Origin: Thiomargarita sp.
GTDB lineage: Bacteria; Pseudomonadota; Gammaproteobacteria; Beggiatoales; Beggiatoaceae
NCBI GenBank assembly: GCA_022729575.1
Contig: DZAL01000005.1
Location: forward strand, 1 to 64,000
DNA: 64,000 nucleotides
Reading direction: 5' to 3'
Of the stretch, positions 59,105 to 64,000 are shown piece by piece. The notes beneath the pieces are model-generated. The model saw nothing but the letters and a program-made list of their open reading frames with translations. It was not told where the DNA came from and did not search any database. The position numbers and the translations under genes were made by a program. Every line of letters starts with the position of its first letter. Position 1 is the stretch's first letter.

Positions 59105-59158
59105 TAAGGAACTTGACCAGCGTTTGAAAATGGTGCGTAGGACGCACCCTACGCGGGC
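59105..59158. repeat. R1 partial repeat cutting a PIN gene
   Basis: R1 right half (ACTTGACCAGCGTTTGAAAA; GGACGCACCCTACGCGGG) ends where the PIN frame below begins. Confidence 0.75.
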
Positions 59159-59498
59159 TTCCAATTCATAGACGGTTGCCACCGCCGCGTGTGTAGCATC
59201 GGCTTCGGCGGTAGCAGGAAGTACACCTTGTGCCAGATATTGGTTAACCAACTGTAGTGCCGCTGCATTAATTTCTAGTTTTTAGGTTGGCATTCAGAAA
59301 TCAGACCCAAGAGCAATTCTCTTTTTTCTGAGAAGCTCTAGCTATTTCTTTAAACACCATATCTGAGACAAAGATGTCATAGACACTTTGCCTAACTTGT
59401 TCAAAAAATTGCCAAGTAGCAACCTGTTTATCCGCCGCATCGTCGGCAAAATAAAAGTTCCAAACGGAGGTTTCTAAATAGAGTTTGAGTGTGTTCAT
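59159..59498 (-). pseudogene. PIN toxin with two frameshifts, 3-prime truncated
   Basis: From the ATG at 59498: LKLYLETSVWNFYFADDAAD, VSDMVFKEIARAS. The frame then breaks at AAAAAA near 59318 and again at AAAAA near 59280. Corrected, it reads KRELLLGLISECQP, LEINAAALQLVNQYLAQGVL and ADATHAAVATVYELE, then the R1 repeat. It is a paralogue of 28113-28586. Confidence 0.8.
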
Positions 59499-60213
59499 GG
59501 TTGGTTAGAGTGGTGGTGACTGATAATATAAGTATAGCACCACGACTTGGCAAATACAACGACCCACAACGGGCAAGACGTTTGGCATTATTCCAGCCGT
59601 TGATTTCGTTAAGCTGTTGTATTCATTCTTGGGTAGCAAAGTCAAGTGGGCGAGGGCGAAAACCCGGAAACCAGACCTGATAATTTTTCAAAACCTGTCA
59701 GGCCTCTCTACTGAGAGGGCAAATAACCAACAGGCGTTCACACCCCCGATACTGACCTTCTCTATTATTTTAACCGAAAATGGAGAGTTTTACCAGTCAG
59801 CCGCAGTTTACAGATGCCACTTCTCGAAGGGATGGCATCTGTGGTCGAGGGTGCCATTTCCAGAGAATGAGAAACTACCGAGGACTATATCTAGGAGAGA
59901 GAGAAATAGGGGACTAGACCTGACAGGTCTGGAAGACCTGTCAGGTCTGTTGAGAGGGCGGGCAATCAAAAGGTGTTGCACATCCTACACCATACCTTAT
60001 TTACTATTTTAACAGAAAATAGAAAATATTACCAAGTGAAAACCCGTCATTGGCATCCGCATGGGTCAATTTTTAGGATTGAGTCATATAAGGAATGATG
60101 GGGAGTTTGGGGGAGAGGGTGGGGAGATTAGACCTGACAGGTCTTTAAGACCTGTCAGGTCTGTTGAGGGGAGAAGCCTAAGAATGTACACAGACTTAAA
60201 GAGCCTGACTTGT
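59499..60213. other. Non-coding spacer with R4-type hairpins
   Basis: No gene seen. It holds AGACCTGACAGGTCT/AGACCTGTCAGGTCT hairpins at 59916-59948 and 60130-60162 and a half-site near 59690. A short GATGGCATCTGTGG motif near 59830 also occurs at 39650. The two hairpins lie in similar flanks (GGGGA before, GTTGAG after). Confidence 0.6.
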
Positions 60214-61428
60214 TCAAGGTCCAAACCAAAACCAAAAATGAAAACCGAGAAAAACTATTGCTGTTCCAATGGCTACCTGAACCCACCTTTCAACCTCTTC
60301 CTCAAATTTCTTTAGTTGTGCGTCTTTTACAGTAAAGTTGCTAAAATCTTTCGTTCCTACCATACCAAAATCTTTGAGGTGTGTCATTTCAAGTATCCAT
60401 TGGATAGGCCGTTTAACAAGGATGGAGGTCACCCATGCCCAAACCATATACAACACCGCTACAAAACTCATGGTAAGATTGGGACCAATCACGATTGCCC
60501 AATAGGAGAGTTGTTTGTCTTCTGGGAGTTTATATTCTATGGCATGAACCAATGCCACAATAAAGAATGAGGCAAGTATGGTCCAGGTTACTACCAATAG
60601 GGATTTAGCATATCTGAGTACCAACCTTCTTAAACTAGAGGCGTGTCTAGCCAGCATAACCTCCGTAAATGCAACTTCTTCCACCAAGTTACGGTCATAA
60701 GCACCACCAAAGCCAAATATGGCGCTGAAACGTTTCTTTTCTTGTAGTGAATTTTCTTGTTCTGGTTCGGCAGATGAAGAAATAACGCCTTTTTTTCCTA
60801 GAGACTGCATTGTTCTCGTCTCAGGAATAATTTCCGTTGAATATTTTTTTATTACGGTATCGTAATATTCTATTGCTTCTTCATCAAATGGCAGTACAAA
60901 TCGACGCAAACCGGGGCCATGACCATCATCTGAATACTGAATTTTTAAAACTTCATCCTTGAATGAGGGTGCTTCATCGGGAGGAAATACGCTGGCTGGT
61001 ACTACAAAGCGCGGAGTAGGACTGTTATATCCTGGAAAATTTCCAGCAAAATAAAAGTCAACCAGGTCTTTAAGAAGCAGATATAAAGAACGCAATGGTA
61101 CAGCGAGGGATATTACAAAGGGAACTACTAAAAACACGTAGTAGGCACTCGCCATGGTGAAGGTGGTTTTAGTTGCCAGGATAATCATAATATTCTGGAC
61201 CACATCTTTAAACAACAGTGGGAAGAGAATCAATAACCCGGCACCATTTAAAAATATTCCAGCTACTCGGTGCATGGTAGATAACCGAACTTCCGCACGT
61301 TGTAAATAAACCCTCATGGCGTTGCGTTCATCAGGGGTGGGTACTTTAGGCTGGTCAGTCGTTGGTATCTCAGACGGGTCTGAGTTTGATACGCCGGGAT
61401 TGCGCGTTTTTGGTGTTTTTTCAGGCAT
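60214..61428 (-). CDS. Multi-pass membrane protein, unknown
   Basis: A 404-residue protein with five predicted membrane segments: two in the first third (IFLNGAGLLILFPLLF; YYVFLVVPFVISLAVPL), two central (LLVVTWTILASFFIVALVHA; LTMSFVAVLYMVWAWVTSIL) and one C-terminal (VAIGTAIVFLGFHFWFWF). A charged RVYLQRAEVRLSTMHRVAG precedes the first. The loop between segments 2 and 3 (about 150 residues) is probably cytoplasmic. No family recognised. It follows the large gene below with a 170-base gap containing an R5 hairpin. Confidence 0.6.
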   Translation of the reverse strand: MPEKTPKTRNPGVSNSDPSEIPTTDQPKVPTPDERNAMRVYLQRAEVRLSTMHRVAGIFLNGAGLLILFPLLFKDVVQNIMIILATKTTFTMASAYYVFLVVPFVISLAVPLRSLYLLLKDLVDFYFAGNFPGYNSPTPRFVVPASVFPPDEAPSFKDEVLKIQYSDDGHGPGLRRFVLPFDEEAIEYYDTVIKKYSTEIIPETRTMQSLGKKGVISSSAEPEQENSLQEKKRFSAIFGFGGAYDRNLVEEVAFTEVMLARHASSLRRLVLRYAKSLLVVTWTILASFFIVALVHAIEYKLPEDKQLSYWAIVIGPNLTMSFVAVLYMVWAWVTSILVKRPIQWILEMTHLKDFGMVGTKDFSNFTVKDAQLKKFEEEVERWVQVAIGTAIVFLGFHFWFWFGP

Positions 61429-61502
61429 ACAATATCTCCTATGTTTTTGAAAAAAAAGTCAATGTTGAAATTTTGGAGGGTAGTAAATCGGAGGGACGGG
61501 CA

Positions 61503-61535
61503 AGGACTGGCAGTCCTCGAAGGACTGCCAGTCCT
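61503..61535. repeat. R5 hairpin
   Basis: Perfect AGGACTGGCAGTCCT/AGGACTGCCAGTCCT stem between the two last genes. TTTCATCAC nearby recalls the arms at 7906. Confidence 0.85.
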
Positions 61536-61600
61536 GATACTTTCATCACTCACATTTTAGGGCTACCATCACCTAAATCCTCTCCGAAGAGAACCTCTCA

Positions 61601-64000
61601 TTAGGGTCCTGTTGATGAGGACAAATCAGGGGCCAACGGCGGGGGCGAACTGGGACACTCCACCTTGAAATTCCACTCTGTACCACTATCACCTGCACAA
61701 GCGGGTGACACGATGACTTTAATTTGAGTAGAATTCCCTTCGTAACTCAACACTTTTGACTGCCAACCATTGGTGCCAACACATTCGCTGTCAAAGAGTA
61801 CCTTTCCTTCATACTCTACCGCTATACGGTCTTTTGCGGAGTAGGTCTCGTAATCAAACTGTAAAGTACCCGCCGATTTTGCCAACTCAATAATATGAGT
61901 TTCTGCTTCTATATCACCTGATTCTACTACTGTGTTGCATTCCTTTATCGTTCCTTCAGGAGTTAAGTAAAACTCCACCGGTGGTTGATTAAGGGCATCT
62001 ATGGTGACAGTTTTTGACACACACGCATAGCTGTTTTTGCAAACAGTAACAGTATATTGACCATCTGGTGGACGTTGCTGTGGTGAAATTTCAACCACTC
62101 CTTCAAGGTTAGTTTGTCCAGAAGCGAAAGATTCCCCCTCCGGACTATTTCCTTTGACGACAGTGACCCCAACTTTCTCCACCCCTTTACCGTTGACGCT
62201 GTCATACACTTTGACCAAGGCCAAATTGAGTTCATCCAAATTAAAAGCCATAAATGGTTGAACATTTTTATTTTCGCCATTAGCACTGACAACCTTACCA
62301 GTAAGATAGCGATCATATTCATCAAACACAGTTTTGATGTTATTCCCGACTTCTCTTTGCCACGCTTCCATGATGGCATCATACACATAAACTCGGGTTG
62401 TGTGAGGCATCCAATATAAGGGAGAACTTACCAGGGCATATTCTTCATCCCCCAAGCGTTTCTCATAAGGACCTCTCCAATAAGTTCGTCCATCAATGGT
62501 CGTTTTGGTCATCACATAAAACGGCATATCTTTAAGACCACGATAACGTTTGGTAGTCATCTCTGGACTCAAAGGCATTTTGGTACAAGGCGGATCCTCA
62601 AAAAATTTTGCAGTGTCCCAATAAGTATTGGATGCTTGAGGACAAGGTCGGTAAAGACGAAGTTTAAGCATTCTGCCATCTACTCTGGACCGTGCTTTGA
62701 GAGAACTGTTTAGATTTGCAGTCGCCACCCCCACTTGTAATAAAGGTTCAAGGTAGTTCGGCAACACGTACATGTTGAACGTGTTGTCATACTCATCACA
62801 CTTATCTGGTGCGGAACAAACCTTAAACACAGTGGTATCACGGTACACGCCAGGTGTTTTATGGGTCAGGAGTCCCTTCCCATATATTTTGGTGAAATCA
62901 AGATAATTCAGATTACCGTCCTTATCAAGATAGTAGTTATCCGCCCTCTGGTTCTGTTTTAAAAAGAGATACAGTATGGGGTTAGCAGAATCCACACCTC
63001 CTATTTGGTAAGTGTTGTACGTATTGCCGAACCATTTGTTACTAAGCACCTCTTTCCAGTAGTTGCAGTAGTTAATGTCCTCAAACCAGTTAACATAACC
63101 GCTGTTAGTGCAGTCTTTGCCAAGAAACGCATTGTCCACAGAACGATTTGTGGGTGGCATTTCCAGAGTGGGTAGTGTCGTCTCGGGTAAAGACCCATAT
63201 CGATAACTGTGCCAATCTACACTGGAATGCCCAAGGCTAATAATCCCGTTGAGAGGTTCTTTATCCTCTGGCTTAACCACGGCGTGATTTTCTACACTGG
63301 CAGTGAAGCCACTTATCACTAAAAAATTGTTAGAAGATTTGGCGTCATTACCAGTGGGGTATAATACTTGGTTATCCGTGTATTTAGGTAATCCAGGTAG
63401 CCCATAGGTACCTAAGATATAGTTGCCAAACTCGCCGGACACAGAAAGATAACGCACTGCCTCAAGCTTTGGAACATAATGACTAAATTGCATCTGTCCT
63501 TGGGTATCAAGCCGTTTCATCTTCACGATGACTATATTGGGCTTGGTTATCCAATCCCATACCATTGCACCACCTTGATTCGCAGCAGAAATCATCTGAA
63601 CCACTTTAGCAGGCGTCAGTGAGGCCAAGGCATCTCCAATCACGGAAGGCAAACTTGCGTTAACCTCTTCTACACCAGCTCTCCATAACTCTAAAAGCAT
63701 GAGATGGACAATTTGAGAAGCGTTGACAAGTACCCCATCAGGACTTATACCACCCAAACTTTGGTATAAGTTCTTTACATTGTGAATCAAATTGGCCAGG
63801 GAAGTGATGGAACCAAGAAGATTTTGATAGTATTGTAGCAGGGAACCAGCATCAATCTTGGCTTTCAACATTGCTACTTTGACACAACCTACAATGTCTT
63901 TATCTCTTGCTGTACTAGGAGTACGCGAAATCTTAGGCAAATAATGGCGTAAAATGGCTTCCGCTATGTCGCTTTCCTTAAGTTCGTCGCCACCATTACA
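61601..64000 (-). CDS. Large surface protein, 5-prime end outside window
   Basis: The frame is open to the window edge (20 codons upstream of the first TTG), so the gene is partial at its start: 799 codons are seen. The N-terminal part is helical (LLGSITSLANLIHNVKNLYQ). The centre is Tyr/Asn-rich and unrecognised (YVNWFEDINYCNYW). Residues from about 590 look like a carboxypeptidase-regulatory/Ig-like repeat (KVGVTVVKGNSPEG, TNLEGVVEISPQQ). The last 90 form a beta-sandwich (TLQFDYETYSAKDRIAVEYE, GKVLFDSECVG) found at the end of many bacterial surface proteins. Adhesin or secreted enzyme cannot be decided. Confidence 0.65.
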   Translation of the reverse strand, partial: CNGGDELKESDIAEAILRHYLPKISRTPSTARDKDIVGCVKVAMLKAKIDAGSLLQYYQNLLGSITSLANLIHNVKNLYQSLGGISPDGVLVNASQIVHLMLLELWRAGVEEVNASLPSVIGDALASLTPAKVVQMISAANQGGAMVWDWITKPNIVIVKMKRLDTQGQMQFSHYVPKLEAVRYLSVSGEFGNYILGTYGLPGLPKYTDNQVLYPTGNDAKSSNNFLVISGFTASVENHAVVKPEDKEPLNGIISLGHSSVDWHSYRYGSLPETTLPTLEMPPTNRSVDNAFLGKDCTNSGYVNWFEDINYCNYWKEVLSNKWFGNTYNTYQIGGVDSANPILYLFLKQNQRADNYYLDKDGNLNYLDFTKIYGKGLLTHKTPGVYRDTTVFKVCSAPDKCDEYDNTFNMYVLPNYLEPLLQVGVATANLNSSLKARSRVDGRMLKLRLYRPCPQASNTYWDTAKFFEDPPCTKMPLSPEMTTKRYRGLKDMPFYVMTKTTIDGRTYWRGPYEKRLGDEEYALVSSPLYWMPHTTRVYVYDAIMEAWQREVGNNIKTVFDEYDRYLTGKVVSANGENKNVQPFMAFNLDELNLALVKVYDSVNGKGVEKVGVTVVKGNSPEGESFASGQTNLEGVVEISPQQRPPDGQYTVTVCKNSYACVSKTVTIDALNQPPVEFYLTPEGTIKECNTVVESGDIEAETHIIELAKSAGTLQFDYETYSAKDRIAVEYEGKVLFDSECVGTNGWQSKVLSYEGNSTQIKVIVSPACAGDSGTEWNFKVECPSSPPPLAPDLSSSTGP

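Noticed and set aside
1365-59158. Dispersed R1-R3 repeats as a CRISPR array
   Set aside because: Copies are scattered over 60 kb, contain internal structure and are not separated by regular short spacers; no cas genes seen.

Overview
The window reads as accessory chromosome from a large, repeat-rich gammaproteobacterium. My best guess is the Beggiatoa/Thioploca/Thiomargarita group. That guess rests on recalled features of those genomes: dense PIN-type toxin-antitoxin loci, dispersed GCGTCCCACGC and GTGGGCAAC repeats, and retropepsin and TerD-like families. No rRNA, tRNA, CRISPR array or complete IS element was seen. Almost every gene is on the minus strand; the only convincing plus-strand gene is the PD-(D/E)XK protein at 52039-52875. 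Start sites were moved from the longest ORF to internal ATGs wherever a purine-rich ribosome site or a paralogue decided it.

Layout. 1-9.4 kb: exported or envelope proteins (two SH3 paralogues, a lipoprotein, a Sel1-LprI-SPOR protein, a PEGA plus phosphate-binding-like protein, a coiled-coil protein) with small cytoplasmic genes between. 9.4-39 kb: toxin-antitoxin loci in every state of repair, interleaved with short dispersed repeats, a DNA methyltransferase, a retropepsin pair, a TonB-dependent receptor broken by a stop, and an ORF-less group II intron. 39.6-41.3 kb: a HipA-like kinase with its own winged-helix domain. 41.5-46.7 kb: a compact operon with a membrane-anchored P-loop GTPase, two single-pass membrane proteins and a TerD-like protein. 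46.8-53.7 kb: more PIN/antitoxin cassettes around a 629-residue unknown gene whose fragments recur in the window, then the PD-(D/E)XK gene and a YafO-type module. 53.9-56.2 kb: a DUF262 (ParB-like) plus HEPN nuclease pair, likely anti-phage. 56.6-59.5 kb: more toxin-antitoxin loci and remnants. 60.2-64 kb: a multi-pass membrane protein and a large surface protein running off the window end.

Main themes. (i) About 28 toxin-antitoxin loci or remnants lie in 50 kb; many toxins are broken by stops, frameshifts, repeats or deletions while the antitoxin survives. (ii) Short repeat families R1 (GCGTCCCACGC), R2 (GGTTGGAGTGAGC), R3 (GTGGGCAAC), R4 (CCTGACAGGTC hairpin) and R5 (GGACTGGCAGTCC hairpin) fill the spacers and truncate genes. 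(iii) A 112-bp TA-flanked MITE sits inside one PIN gene, and removing it in silico restores the frame. (iv) An 833-bp group II intron lies inside an R3 repeat that itself truncated an antitoxin gene. (v) The GTPase/TerD operon and the DUF262-HEPN pair are the best candidates for uncharacterised conflict systems.

Limits: all family names come from reading motifs, with no searches. Several frameshifts lie in homopolymers and could be sequencing errors.
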